Assembly: GCA_030148085.1 (NCBI GenBank)
Contig: JASBUF010000028.1
Location: 1 to 35,020 of the forward strand
Direction: 5' to 3'
Source of the DNA: Methylophaga sp.
GTDB lineage: Bacteria; Pseudomonadota; Gammaproteobacteria; Nitrosococcales; Methylophagaceae
DNA length: 35,020 nucleotides
Shown: in pieces, positions 7,976 to 15,851 of the stretch
Position numbering within the stretch: position 1 is the first letter of the stretch
Layout: every line of letters begins with the position of its first letter
Made by a program: the position numbers and the translations under genes
Notes under the pieces: generated by a model
The model's input: the letters and a program-made list of their open reading frames with translations, nothing else
Databases searched by the model: none
Told to the model about the DNA's origin: nothing

Positions 7976-9577
7976 TTATTTATTTACCGCGTATGCTCTT
8001 TGTTCTAATAAAGCTGCACGATTGATGATATGAAACAGTAGATTTTGTTCATTCACTCCGGATACCGCTTCAGCACCGGGGCCGATTGCATACACAGCAA
8101 CATCTTCCCCACCATGCGTTTCCGCTTCAAGCGCTACCAAAGCTTCTTGATGGTAGCCCGGCTTTGTCGTGTCAACATGGCCATGATCATGACGACCAGC
8201 CTGAATGGTATGCTCGTAACGGCTATCGGCATCCGTCGCTTCGCCCGCATAAAAACCTCGACCATTCGCATAGCCTAAGGTCGTGTACGGTAAACCATCG
8301 GCTGCCTTGGCTGTTTTTCCCTCACCGACATTGATGACTTTCCCGAGGATTGGATTTCCTCGTTTCGGGTAGCCTGCCATGGTAAACACATGGCTATGGT
8401 CGGCTGTCACAATAATTAGTGTGTCATCACGCTGAGTTTTCTCTAAAGCCACAGCGACAGCACGAGACAATTCAATCGTGTCATTCAACGCATTGAAGGC
8501 ATTCCCGGCATGATGAGCATGGTCGATTCGTCCGCCTTCAACCAACAGCAAAAAGCCATCCTCATTGTTATCGAGGATATCAATGGCTTTGGCCGTCATT
8601 TCACTTAAAGAAGGCTCACCCTTTTTATCTTTATGTCGATCAGCCTCGTAATGCATATGCGACTCGTCAAACAAGGCTAGCAGCTGTGACGTGTTCGCAG
8701 TGTCAATAAGGTCGAAACCCGCCTGGTCAATTACGTATGTGCCTTGCGGGTAAATCTTATGCCACTCATTAATTAGGTGTCGCCCATCAGTACGGTCACC
8801 CTCAATCTCACTCTGTGCATCAGCAGTATTAAACACCTTATCGGCAGGCAAAAAATGTCGACGTCCCCCGCCCATCACAACGTCAACACCATTAATTGTT
8901 GATGCTTCGGGATAACGCTGTTTCAGCCTTGCTTCAAAACTTATAAGCTGCGAGGCAATATCTTCACAACCTGCTTTCACAGCGGCTTTAGAAAGCTTTG
9001 AGTTATCTTCCCAACTGCGTTCCGGTGCCTTGGCATAGGTCGCCGCCGGCGTAGCATGGGTAACACGTGTGGTCGTAACAATGCCGGTAGCCAGCCCCGC
9101 CATTTCAGCGAGCTCCAGCGCGGTCATTAATTCATTACCCTGAACTGTGCTGCAGTTGCCACGCTCAACATCTTCATCAATAGCGATAATACCGGCATCG
9201 GTTTTGACACCACTTATGATGGCCGTCATCGTCCCCGCCGAGTCCGGCGTCTGGGCATCCACATTGTAGGTTTTCGCTAAACCGGTAAACGGAAAGGTTT
9301 CGAAACTCAGGCTATTTTCCTCACCAGCAAGCCCTTTATTCTGCCCGTCGAGAATGCGCGCCGCGGTAATGGTCGAGACGCCCATTCCATCACCAATAAA
9401 CAGGATCACGTTTTTGGCTTTGTTCTTACTCAGAATCGGCTTGGTAGCCAATCTTGCTTCCGCATCCTGGTACCAACTGTTATTACGTTGCGAGTCTGGA
9501 ATCAGTGGCTGTGTAGCCTGCACCAGGGCGGGAAATATAAATAGTAGAAACGCGATCACGCGGTTTCGGGCTATCAC
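7976..9577 (-). CDS. Alkaline phosphatase, periplasmic, eukaryotic-like subtype
   Basis: 533 aa with an N-terminal signal peptide (hydrophobic run to about residue 20, ending VQA). It hydrolyses phosphate monoesters in the periplasm. Catalytic features: metal ligand Asp63 in IGDGMG, nucleophile Ser113 in DSAGTM, TTTRVTHATPAA near 168-179 with the phosphate-binding arginine, GGRIDHAHH, TADHSH and the late HGGEDVAVYA motif. The TTTRVxHATP and THGGEDVAV motifs are closer to animal and Vibrio-type alkaline phosphatases than to E. coli PhoA. The start is GTG with AAGGAA upstream; a second GTG six codons later is possible. It lies 72 bases after the 173-aa gene and is followed by the globin gene on the same strand. 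A palindrome lies just upstream; a clear Pho box with two direct repeats was not found. Confidence 0.9.
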   Translation of the reverse strand: MIARNRVIAFLLFIFPALVQATQPLIPDSQRNNSWYQDAEARLATKPILSKNKAKNVILFIGDGMGVSTITAARILDGQNKGLAGEENSLSFETFPFTGLAKTYNVDAQTPDSAGTMTAIISGVKTDAGIIAIDEDVERGNCSTVQGNELMTALELAEMAGLATGIVTTTRVTHATPAATYAKAPERSWEDNSKLSKAAVKAGCEDIASQLISFEARLKQRYPEASTINGVDVVMGGGRRHFLPADKVFNTADAQSEIEGDRTDGRHLINEWHKIYPQGTYVIDQAGFDLIDTANTSQLLALFDESHMHYEADRHKDKKGEPSLSEMTAKAIDILDNNEDGFLLLVEGGRIDHAHHAGNAFNALNDTIELSRAVAVALEKTQRDDTLIIVTADHSHVFTMAGYPKRGNPILGKVINVGEGKTAKAADGLPYTTLGYANGRGFYAGEATDADSRYEHTIQAGRHDHGHVDTTKPGYHQEALVALEAETHGGEDVAVYAIGPGAEAVSGVNEQNLLFHIINRAALLEQRAYAVNK

Positions 9578-9617
9578 TTAGTCATTCCTTATTCAGATAA
9601 CGCAAACACACTAGCAG

Positions 9618-9629
9618 TGTCATATGACA
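9618..9629. promoter_or_regulatory. 12-bp palindrome upstream of the alkaline phosphatase
   Basis: TGTCATATGACA is a perfect palindrome in the 72-base gap before the phosphatase gene. It is flanked by ACACT/AGTGT arms (9608-9620, with ACACT again at 9630-9634). The half TGTCAT resembles a Pho-box half-site but is inverted, whereas PhoB sites are direct repeats. Confidence 0.35.
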
Positions 9630-9649
9630 AACACTTTTCACCTACTCTT

Positions 9650-10171
9650 CTAGCCGAACTCAACCTCACCGTAATAGTCACCAAAGACAATTTCGATACG
9701 CAAACGTTGTCCAGTCTGTCGAAGTGAATCAGGATCAGCAACTGCGTCTATCCACTGTTTTGCCTGTTCCGGTTTCACCAGATTACAGATGTCACCTACC
9801 GGCCAGTGGAAATAGACTTCATTTTGTTTTTTTAATGCCAATACATCAGCATCTGTTGTTTCTGGTATTGGAATGTATGAACTGAACAGCTCCAATCCGC
9901 CCTGACGTTCCGTATCGTTGGCAAAATATTCTAGAGACACATCCCAGCCACGAACCAGGCCGTTTGTCTCATCTCCCTGTTCTAGGCTGAAACCATACAT
10001 CGCCAGCGTGCGGTCATTGAGCTTGGGGAGTTTTTCCAGTGCTTTTTGAATGGACTTTACGGCCTCCCTATCCGTATCAGTGAGTGCGTCTTGTCTCAGT
10101 AACCAGTCACCGAGGGAATACGCCGCTTTCAGGAGAAGTTTATGGGATTTATCTAACTGGATATTGGCCAT
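9650..10171 (-). CDS. Hypothetical protein, 173 aa
   Basis: I do not recognise this protein. It has no signal peptide or membrane segment and is predicted cytoplasmic and soluble. The N-terminal half looks helical (residues 1-60, with regular Leu/Ala spacing and the segment LLKAAYSLGDWLLRQDALTDTDR). The C-terminal half is more strand-like and ends with an acidic, aromatic tail (VFGDYYGEVEFG). The start is ATG with only a weak ribosome binding site. It lies upstream of the alkaline phosphatase in the same direction with a 72-base gap, so a shared function is not implied. Base composition is like that of its neighbours. It is real by length, start and lack of overlap with other genes, but the function is unknown. 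Confidence 0.7.
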   Translation of the reverse strand: MANIQLDKSHKLLLKAAYSLGDWLLRQDALTDTDREAVKSIQKALEKLPKLNDRTLAMYGFSLEQGDETNGLVRGWDVSLEYFANDTERQGGLELFSSYIPIPETTDADVLALKKQNEVYFHWPVGDICNLVKPEQAKQWIDAVADPDSLRQTGQRLRIEIVFGDYYGEVEFG

Positions 10172-10359
10172 TTTTAAGTCTTATAGAAGGATGTTTTTCA
10201 CTGTATTCCGACTGATTGCAAATCAATAACAACTGCAACCAAACTCTCATAAGCCCTTAATCAAACTGATAAAAAGTTCACGTTATGGAAAGAAAGGAGT
10301 AGATTAGACACATGGAGCATAGCGTTAAGGATAACACTGGCCACAAAGGAACTAGAATC

Positions 10360-11100
10360 ATGAATATAAAATCATCATTCAGTCTGGCAGGCTCGCTCAT
10401 ATTTCTCGCTTCACTCAGTAACAGCAGCTTTTCTGCCCCAGGCCCCTGCCAAGGCCCTAACAAGAACGACCCCGGTTGTAACGACCCACCGCCTCCGCCC
10501 CCATCGGCAATTGTCGTGAACAGTGCCACTGTGGATTGGTTCAATGAGAAAATCACTATTCGGGGTAACAGCTTAGACACGGCAACAGACTTCATATTGG
10601 GTGGCAGTGTCCCCATCACGCCACTGGATGTCGCGGCCAGCGAAGTTAACCTCCCCTTTGATACCGATGTCGCGAATGCAGTCACCGACAAGGGCAATTA
10701 TCAGCTTAATATCGACGGAACTGATGTTCTCTCGTTATTTGTGAAATCTCAAATAATCGCATCGGATGCCACAGGGTGTCCCTGCGAAGCGGCTTGGAAT
10801 GTTCAAGTCGGTGGGCAGCAAGCACCAGAGTGTCTGCAAATTGTAGGTAATAATTCACCTGATTACGCAGACATTGCAGGAACAATATACACAGACCCGA
10901 CAGATCCTGCTGTGTACCCACAATTTCCTATTGGGGCTTCTTTTAATCCCAACAGCCCTGTCGATTCAGTATGCAGACTGGTCCAAGTGGATGGTGATGG
11001 AACGGTCACCGAACTCACCACATTCAGAATAAATGAAATCCAACAGGAGGATTGTGCCTTCTTGCTGACCAACACCTACTGTGCAACGGTAGTGCCGTAG
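10360..11100 (+). CDS. Secreted cysteine-rich protein with TIG-like domain (paralog 1)
   Basis: 246 aa. The ATG at 10360 is chosen because AAAGGA lies nine bases before it and it directly starts a signal peptide (hydrophobic core to about residue 25, cleavage near FSA-PG); the frame is open to 10312. After the signal come CQGPNKNDPGC, six prolines, a strand-rich stretch of about 75 residues resembling an IPT/TIG immunoglobulin-like domain (ATVDWFNEKITIRGNSL, ending LFV), then a C-terminal domain with six cysteines beginning GCPC and ending DC...YC. Eight cysteines in all would allow four disulfides in the periplasm or outside. The next gene is a diverged copy with the same C-terminal cysteine pattern. 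Function unknown; an adhesin or surface role is only a guess. Confidence 0.72.
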   Translation: MNIKSSFSLAGSLIFLASLSNSSFSAPGPCQGPNKNDPGCNDPPPPPPSAIVVNSATVDWFNEKITIRGNSLDTATDFILGGSVPITPLDVAASEVNLPFDTDVANAVTDKGNYQLNIDGTDVLSLFVKSQIIASDATGCPCEAAWNVQVGGQQAPECLQIVGNNSPDYADIAGTIYTDPTDPAVYPQFPIGASFNPNSPVDSVCRLVQVDGDGTVTELTTFRINEIQQEDCAFLLTNTYCATVVP

Positions 11101-11113
11101 TTGAGATTGAACA

Positions 11114-11806
11114 ATGTCCAGTCAAAACAGACAGTATTCACTCCGTCGTCAAGGTCAGCTAAAGTTAGGCTTGCTGAGGCTCTCATTGGTTTCACCACTA
11201 CTGGTGATAGCATCACAGCTTGGCGCTGCTGAAGTTTACAGCGTTCAGGTTGATAGAGATGAGCAAAAGCTTATCGTCACAGGCACCGACTTTAACAACT
11301 CAACGTCGGTAAGCTTGGGCGGCATCGAAGTGCTCAAAGCTAATGTCAGTGCCGACCAGTTTGACATCCCTTTTGCAACTGCTGTTTACTCAGCAATTCA
11401 GTGGGAAGGCAGTTACAACCTAATTCTGGATGATACTGTTCGTATCTCGGTATATATTGATGCCCCCATAGTGGCACCTCCGCCTCCACCGCCTCCTGGC
11501 GGCCCCGACTGCCCATGTATTACGGGTTGGCAAGCGGCCAATGTGTACCCAGATACCTACCTGTGTGGTGATGGTGAGGATGGCACTCAGTCTTATATCT
11601 ATGGCAGTAGCTTCGTTGATGGCTCTTTCCTATCTGCTGCCTTTGATCCAAACAATATCTACTATGACCCACTAAATCCAAGCAACTCCATTTCTTATTG
11701 TGTTCTTTTAGATAGCAGTAATAACTTCCTCGTATCCGAACCTGTAGTGAACGAAGATCAATACTTGGACTGCTACAGTTGGATGTGGACAAACGCTTGT
11801 TTGTAA
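11114..11806 (+). CDS. Secreted cysteine-rich protein with TIG-like domain (paralog 2)
   Basis: 230 aa, 13 bases behind paralog 1 and probably co-transcribed. An N-terminal signal with an arginine-rich n-region (residues 1-22) and a hydrophobic core ends near LGAA-EVYS. A TIG-like domain follows (VDRDEQKLIVTGTDF, then LILDDTVRISVYI), then seven prolines, then a six-cysteine C-terminal domain (CPC, LC, YC, DC, and a final AC two residues before the end). Compared with paralog 1 the proline run has moved from before the TIG-like domain to between the two domains, and the extra N-terminal cysteine pair is missing. The six C-terminal cysteines match in order. No catalytic motif was recognised. 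Confidence 0.72.
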   Translation: MSSQNRQYSLRRQGQLKLGLLRLSLVSPLLVIASQLGAAEVYSVQVDRDEQKLIVTGTDFNNSTSVSLGGIEVLKANVSADQFDIPFATAVYSAIQWEGSYNLILDDTVRISVYIDAPIVAPPPPPPPGGPDCPCITGWQAANVYPDTYLCGDGEDGTQSYIYGSSFVDGSFLSAAFDPNNIYYDPLNPSNSISYCVLLDSSNNFLVSEPVVNEDQYLDCYSWMWTNACL

Positions 11807-11975
11807 GTTGCCGAGTCACTCGTATAGCTATCAAGATTTGATCAAGTCATTTAGTGAAGCAAATATCAGCTTTTAACTTTACTTTCGATGATAGAAAAAG
11901 GACCTGAGTGATATTCAGCTTACACAAACTACCAGCGAAGATAGTCAGTCAAACTAACTCATCAAAATAGTTTCA

Positions 11976-12944
11976 CTACACAAAAACGGTAGTGACCAAA
12001 TAACCGGTATAGGCAACGTAGGCTGCCAGTAGCAGCGATGCCTCAACACGGTTGATACGTCCTTGACCACGAAAGCCATAACCAAAGAGAAACAATGAAA
12101 TTGTGAGGGCCAACATTACCAGCACATCACGATAGATGACTTCGGCCCCCACTACCATCGGCGAAATGCTGCCAGCAATACCGACCACGGCAAGCGTGTT
12201 AAATAAGTTCGAACCGAGAATATTACCCAAAGCGAGATCGTGCTCACCTTTACGCGCCGCAATCAACGACGAAGCCAGTTCCGGCAGTGATGTACCCACC
12301 GCCACAATGGTTAAGCCAATAATTAAATCACTGACGCCCAGTGCATGGGCTATCTCAACCGCACCCCAGACCAACAAACGCGAGCTGAGAATCAGCACGA
12401 GCAAACCAACAATAAGCCAGAAAATGGCACGTTTTAACGGCATAGGTCGCTGACTCAGCTCGTCTGAGACCTCATCAGCAAAACTATCTTGCGGCTTGTT
12501 CCGACCTTGTACTATGGTCCAGCCCATCAAACCAGCAAATACCAGCAGTAACACAACGGCATCCCAGCGTGATAAAAATCCGTCCCACATCTGCCAGGCA
12601 GCAAAGACAGTGATTAACGTCAAAATAGGTAATTCGCGCCGCAACACTTGTGAATGAACCACAATCGGGCTGAGTAATGCTGTCAGGCCCAGTATCAAAG
12701 CGATATTAGTAATGTTCGAGCCATAGGCATTACCCAAGGCAATACCGGGATTACCCTGCGAGGCCGCTAGCGCTGATACCACCATCTCTGGTGCCGAGGT
12801 GCCGAAGCCGACAACCACCATACCTATTAATAATGCAGACATCCCGAGATAACGTGCCGTAGCCGCCGCCCCCTCCACAAAACGATCTGCACTCCACACC
12901 AGTACCACCAGACCGACAATAATCGATACAAAAGCCAAGCTCAT
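11976..12944 (-). CDS. Na+/Ca2+ exchanger family (CaCA) inner-membrane antiporter
   Basis: 322 aa, close to E. coli YrbG (325 aa), with about ten membrane segments. The two inverted alpha repeats that form the ion path are clear: GFGTSAPEMVVSALAA...LGNAYGSNITNIALILG near residues 47-86 and AVGTSLPELASSLIAA...LGNILGSNLFNTLAVVG near 213-253, each with the conserved acidic residue after the proline. A hydrophilic loop of about 30 residues (NKPQDSFADEVSDELSQ region) separates the halves. It would exchange a cation, probably Ca2+, for Na+ or H+; ion choice cannot be read from sequence. The ATG is preceded by GGAG. It stands alone behind the smpB terminator. Confidence 0.9.
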   Translation of the reverse strand: MSLAFVSIIVGLVVLVWSADRFVEGAAATARYLGMSALLIGMVVVGFGTSAPEMVVSALAASQGNPGIALGNAYGSNITNIALILGLTALLSPIVVHSQVLRRELPILTLITVFAAWQMWDGFLSRWDAVVLLLVFAGLMGWTIVQGRNKPQDSFADEVSDELSQRPMPLKRAIFWLIVGLLVLILSSRLLVWGAVEIAHALGVSDLIIGLTIVAVGTSLPELASSLIAARKGEHDLALGNILGSNLFNTLAVVGIAGSISPMVVGAEVIYRDVLVMLALTISLFLFGYGFRGQGRINRVEASLLLAAYVAYTGYLVTTVFV

Positions 12945-12989
12945 ACACTCACTCCACGAGCAACGGTAAACATTGATTCATACAGGCAT

Positions 12990-13012
12990 AAAAAACCCAG
13001 CAATGCTGGGTT
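12990..13012 (-). terminator. Rho-independent terminator downstream of smpB
   Basis: On the minus strand AACCCAGC, a three-base loop, GCTGGGTT and then a run of T (plus-strand A run 12990-12995). It lies about 105 bases past the smpB stop and separates smpB from the exchanger gene. No gene was found in the 100 bases between the smpB stop and this hairpin. Confidence 0.85.
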
Positions 13013-13116
13013 AGTTTAGTGTATTTCTTGGGACAGCGAGAGTCGAAGCAGGCCGACCCCGAAGCTGTGTTCAACTGACGTTATAGAGAAAGATGTATTC
13101 CCCGGCCAGCCGATAC

Positions 13117-13596
13117 TTATTTGATTTTCATGATGCGGGCTTTGTCACGACTCCAGTCGCGTTCTTTTTCAGTCGCGCGTTTATCGTGTAGCTGTTTACC
13201 TTTAGCAAGCGCAATTTGCAGTTTTGCCATGCCTTTAACCCAATACATGCTCAATGGCACGAGAGTATAACCTTTACGCTCTACGGCACCGATAAGCTTG
13301 TTGAGTTCACCACGATGAAGTAACAGCTTCCTGTCTCGTTGTGGCTCAGGCTTGATGTGCGTCGAGGCCGTCTTTAATGCAGTGATTAACGCATTCGCTA
13401 ACCACGCCTCACCGTTACGTATATGAACGTAACTGTCATTTAACTGCACTTTGCCGTCACGCAGACTTTTGACTTCCCAACCTTCTAGCACCAGTCCTGC
13501 CTCGAATTTTTCTTCAATGAAAAACTCGTGACCGGCTTTGCGGTTCATCGCGATGGTGTTGTCGTTGGAAGGTTTCTTTTTGCTCTTATTTGCCAT
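13117..13596 (-). CDS. smpB: SsrA-binding protein SmpB
   Basis: 159 aa, the normal length. SmpB binds tmRNA and brings it to stalled ribosomes for trans-translation. Visible family signatures are [35 protein letters not shown], and the basic C-terminal tail ([26 protein letters not shown]) that mimics the mRNA in the ribosome. The ATG at 13596 is preferred over an in-frame GTG at 13602. There is no ribosome binding site, and a TATAAT ends seven bases before the ATG, which would make the mRNA leaderless. The gene is divergent from the NSS transporter, and ratA and rnfH follow beyond it, a usual smpB neighbourhood. No ssrA gene is visible in the window. Confidence 0.95.
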   Translation of the reverse strand: MANKSKKKPSNDNTIAMNRKAGHEFFIEEKFEAGLVLEGWEVKSLRDGKVQLNDSYVHIRNGEAWLANALITALKTASTHIKPEPQRDRKLLLHRGELNKLIGAVERKGYTLVPLSMYWVKGMAKLQIALAKGKQLHDKRATEKERDWSRDKARIMKIK

Positions 13597-13602
13597 CGGC
13601 AC

Positions 13603-13608
13603 ATTATA
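13603..13608 (-). promoter_or_regulatory. -10 box of smpB, possible leaderless mRNA
   Basis: A perfect TATAAT on the minus strand ends six bases before the smpB ATG, so transcription would begin at or next to the start codon. The -35 region (ATGAAT at 17 bases) is poor. Confidence 0.4.
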
Positions 13609-13664
13609 GAGAGTTTGTCCGTGGTATTCATTATTTATGCGTAATATCAGCTAAACCAGCTTAT

Positions 13665-13694
13665 TTGTTGAATTCATTCAATTTTGGTTACAAT
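13665..13694 (+). promoter_or_regulatory. Predicted promoter of the NSS transporter
   Basis: TTGTTG (13665-13670), 18 bases, TACAAT (13689-13694). A start near 13701 would leave a leader of about 27 bases before the ATG at 13728. Confidence 0.4.
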
Positions 13695-13727
13695 CGAGAC
13701 AATTTACGCGCAATCTGGGAACACAAC

Positions 13728-15098
13728 ATGGCAAGACCGACAAAGTCGATACACGGTGAGTGGACATCTCGATGGGCTTTTATACTCGCAGCCACGGGAT
13801 CGGCAGTTGGTCTTGGCAATATCTGGAAATTCCCCTACATCACCGGTGAAAACGGTGGCGGTGCCTTTGTTCTGGTCTATCTGGCCTGTATTGCGGTGAT
13901 CGGTATTCCGGTGATGATGGCAGAAGTGCTGATTGGCCGACGCGGTCGCCAGAACCCAATCAACAGCCTGAAATCACTGGCTGAAGAAGAAGGCCGGCCA
14001 AAGGCCTGGCGCTGGCTGGGCGCGATGGGGGTGTTAGCTGGTTTCTTAATTCTGTCCTACTACAGCGTGATTGCCGGTCAGGCGCTTGCGTATATCCCCC
14101 GCCTCTTTTTTGGCGTGTTTGAAGGTGTAACGCCTGACGGTGCTGCCAGTATTCACTCAGCTTTAGTCAATGACCCGGAACGGCTACTCGCATGGCATAC
14201 TATCTTTATGCTGATTACGATGTTTGTGGTTACTCGTGGCGTTCAGCATGGGCTGGAAAAGTCCGTACGTTTTATGATGCCCACCCTGTTTATTATTCTG
14301 GTTATGCTGGTCGGTTATGCGGCCAATACCGGCGAAGCCTTTGACCGCGCCTTGCACTTTCTGTTTGACCCTGACTTTTCCAAACTCTCAGCCAACGCCA
14401 TCTTAACGGCGATGGGCCATGCCTTCTTCACTCTGAGTCTGGGTATGGGCGCCATCATGGTTTACGGTTCTTATCTGCCGAAGAAGACCTCTATCTTTAA
14501 AGTCTCGGTAACGATTTCGTTGATGGATACCGGTGTTGCTCTGCTGGCCGGTCTGGCGATTTTCCCGCTGGTCTTTGCCAATGGTATGGAGGCTGGTGCT
14601 GGCCCCAGCCTGATTTTTGAAACCCTGCCTATCGCCTTTGGCCATATGGCAGGCGGTGCATTCTTCGGCGGCATATTCTTTCTGCTTCTAGTGTTTGCCG
14701 CGTGGAGCTCGGGTATTTCTCTGGTCGAGCCGATTGTGGCTTGGATGACGGAAAATCATGGCCTTAGCCGCCGTAATGCGACCATGCTCTCTGGCGGTAT
14801 TATCTGGCTGCTTGGTCTGCTCACGGTGTTCTCTTTTAATATCGGTCAGGAGTGGACGCTGTTCGGTATGACGGCGTTTGGCTTGCTTGACTATCTCACT
14901 GCGAATATCATGTTGCCTTTGGGCGGGTTACTGATTGCGCTGTTCGCTGGCTGGATGATGAATAAAACCAGTTCGGCAGAAGAATTAGCTCTCGGTAACG
15001 GGGTGCTTTATCACATATGGCTGATCTTGATTCGCTTTATCTCTCCGTTGGCAATCCTGCTGGTTTTTGCCAACCTGATCGGTCTGCTGAACATATAA
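13728..15098 (+). CDS. Neurotransmitter:sodium symporter (NSS/SNF) family transporter
   Basis: 456 aa, inner-membrane Na+-dependent symporter of the LeuT/MhsT family, probably for an amino acid or related small solute. The start at 13728 (MARPTKSIHGEWTSRWAF) gives the typical short N-terminus; the frame is open to 13590, but that would add 46 residues overlapping the smpB start. TM1 carries the signature AATGSAVGLGNIWKFPY, with the unwound Na+ and substrate site, followed by NGGGAFVLVYL in TM2 and a GYAANTGEAFDRALHFLF stretch near TM5-6. A site rich in small residues, TLSLGMGAIMVYGSY, marks TM6-7. Eleven or twelve hydrophobic segments are present. It lies between smpB and ratA, which are often close neighbours. 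Substrate cannot be read; with no partner gene it appears monocistronic or leads into ratA 17 bases later. Confidence 0.92.
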   Translation: MARPTKSIHGEWTSRWAFILAATGSAVGLGNIWKFPYITGENGGGAFVLVYLACIAVIGIPVMMAEVLIGRRGRQNPINSLKSLAEEEGRPKAWRWLGAMGVLAGFLILSYYSVIAGQALAYIPRLFFGVFEGVTPDGAASIHSALVNDPERLLAWHTIFMLITMFVVTRGVQHGLEKSVRFMMPTLFIILVMLVGYAANTGEAFDRALHFLFDPDFSKLSANAILTAMGHAFFTLSLGMGAIMVYGSYLPKKTSIFKVSVTISLMDTGVALLAGLAIFPLVFANGMEAGAGPSLIFETLPIAFGHMAGGAFFGGIFFLLLVFAAWSSGISLVEPIVAWMTENHGLSRRNATMLSGGIIWLLGLLTVFSFNIGQEWTLFGMTAFGLLDYLTANIMLPLGGLLIALFAGWMMNKTSSAEELALGNGVLYHIWLILIRFISPLAILLVFANLIGLLNI

Positions 15099-15115
15099 AA
15101 ACGTAAACCAATTCA

Positions 15116-15556
15116 ATGACAACCATTACACGAAGTGCACTGGTCATGTATACGCCCGACCAGATGTTTGATCTGGTCAATGATGTTGAAGCCTATCCAC
15201 GCTTCCTACCATGGTGTCGAGGCAGTCGCATCATCAGTAAAAATGAAGATGTGATTTGTGCTGCGCTGGATATCGCCAAGGGCGGCATTCATCATGAGTT
15301 TTCCACCCGCAATATGCTCGATCATGGCAATGCTATTCGCATCGAGCTGATTGACGGCCCGTTCCGCCACCTTGAAGGTCACTGGCAGTTCAAGCCGATT
15401 GGTGACAACAAAGGCTGCCGGGTACAACTGGATATGGATTTCGAGTTTTCCACCCGCTTGCTGGATCTCGCCTTGGGGCCAGTCTTTACCCAAATCTCCG
15501 GCTCGCTGGTCGATGCCTTTTGTAAACGCGCTCAGGAAATCTATGGAAAACGCTGA
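15116..15556 (+). CDS. ratA: RatA/Coq10-type START-domain protein
   Basis: 146 aa SRPBCC/START-domain protein of the COQ10 and E. coli RatA family. The typical N-terminus (ITRSALVMYTPDQMFDLVNDVEAYPRFLPWC) runs to about residue 35, followed by FSTRN, IELIDGPFRHLEGHWQF and the C-terminal helix GSLVDAFCKRAQEIYG. In mitochondria and many bacteria this family binds ubiquinone or its precursors and supports respiration; RatA was also described as a toxin that blocks 70S assembly. The respiratory role is the better guess. The final bases overlap rnfH by 14 bases, the conserved ratA-ratB (rnfH) arrangement. Confidence 0.9.
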   Translation: MTTITRSALVMYTPDQMFDLVNDVEAYPRFLPWCRGSRIISKNEDVICAALDIAKGGIHHEFSTRNMLDHGNAIRIELIDGPFRHLEGHWQFKPIGDNKGCRVQLDMDFEFSTRLLDLALGPVFTQISGSLVDAFCKRAQEIYGKR

Positions 15557-15851
15557 ACATATCGTGGTCGAAGTGGCCTATGCCCTGCCCGATGAACAAC
15601 TGATTCTGGAAATTGAAGTACCGGCCGACTGCACCGTTGAAGATGCCATCAAACGGTCAGGGATGTTAGAGCGTTATCCGCAGATTGATTTAGCCACCGA
15701 CAAGGTCGGCATCTTCGGCAAGATGTGTAAGCTGAACGCCAGCCTTAATGCAAAAGACCGCATTGAAATCTACCGTGCCTTAATTGCTGATCCGAAAGAA
15801 TCACGCAGACAAAAAGCCGAAATGGAGAAAAAGAAACAAGCTGACAGCTGA
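15543..15851 (+). CDS. rnfH: RnfH/RatB family ubiquitin-like protein
   Basis: 102 aa, beta-grasp (ubiquitin-like) fold protein of the RnfH family. The start at the ATG 15543 gives MENAEHIVVEVAYALPDEQ, the family N-terminus; the frame is open upstream, but that part is a shadow of ratA. Other matches are VEDAIKRSGML, VGIFGKMCKLNASLNAKDRIEIYRALIADPKESRRQKAE, the most conserved stretch of the family (about residues 57-95), and a lysine-rich tail. Translation is coupled to ratA by the 14-base overlap, with AGGAAA before the start. The exact role is unknown; an association with the Rnf complex and with RatA comes from gene context only. The stop abuts that of the convergent DUF455 gene (TGATCA). 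Confidence 0.9.
   Translation: MENAEHIVVEVAYALPDEQLILEIEVPADCTVEDAIKRSGMLERYPQIDLATDKVGIFGKMCKLNASLNAKDRIEIYRALIADPKESRRQKAEMEKKKQADS

Noticed and set aside
10312-10360. Upstream ATG at 10312 as start of the first secreted paralog
   Set aside because: It would place 16 charged residues before the signal peptide; the ATG at 10360 has a good ribosome binding site and starts the signal sequence directly.
13013-13060. Minus-strand stretch with TTCGACTC and a trailing CCCA resembling a tRNA or tmRNA 3' end behind smpB
   Set aside because: The presumed T-stem arms do not pair, and no anticodon or acceptor arm fits upstream. It could be an old attachment-site remnant, but nothing supports this.
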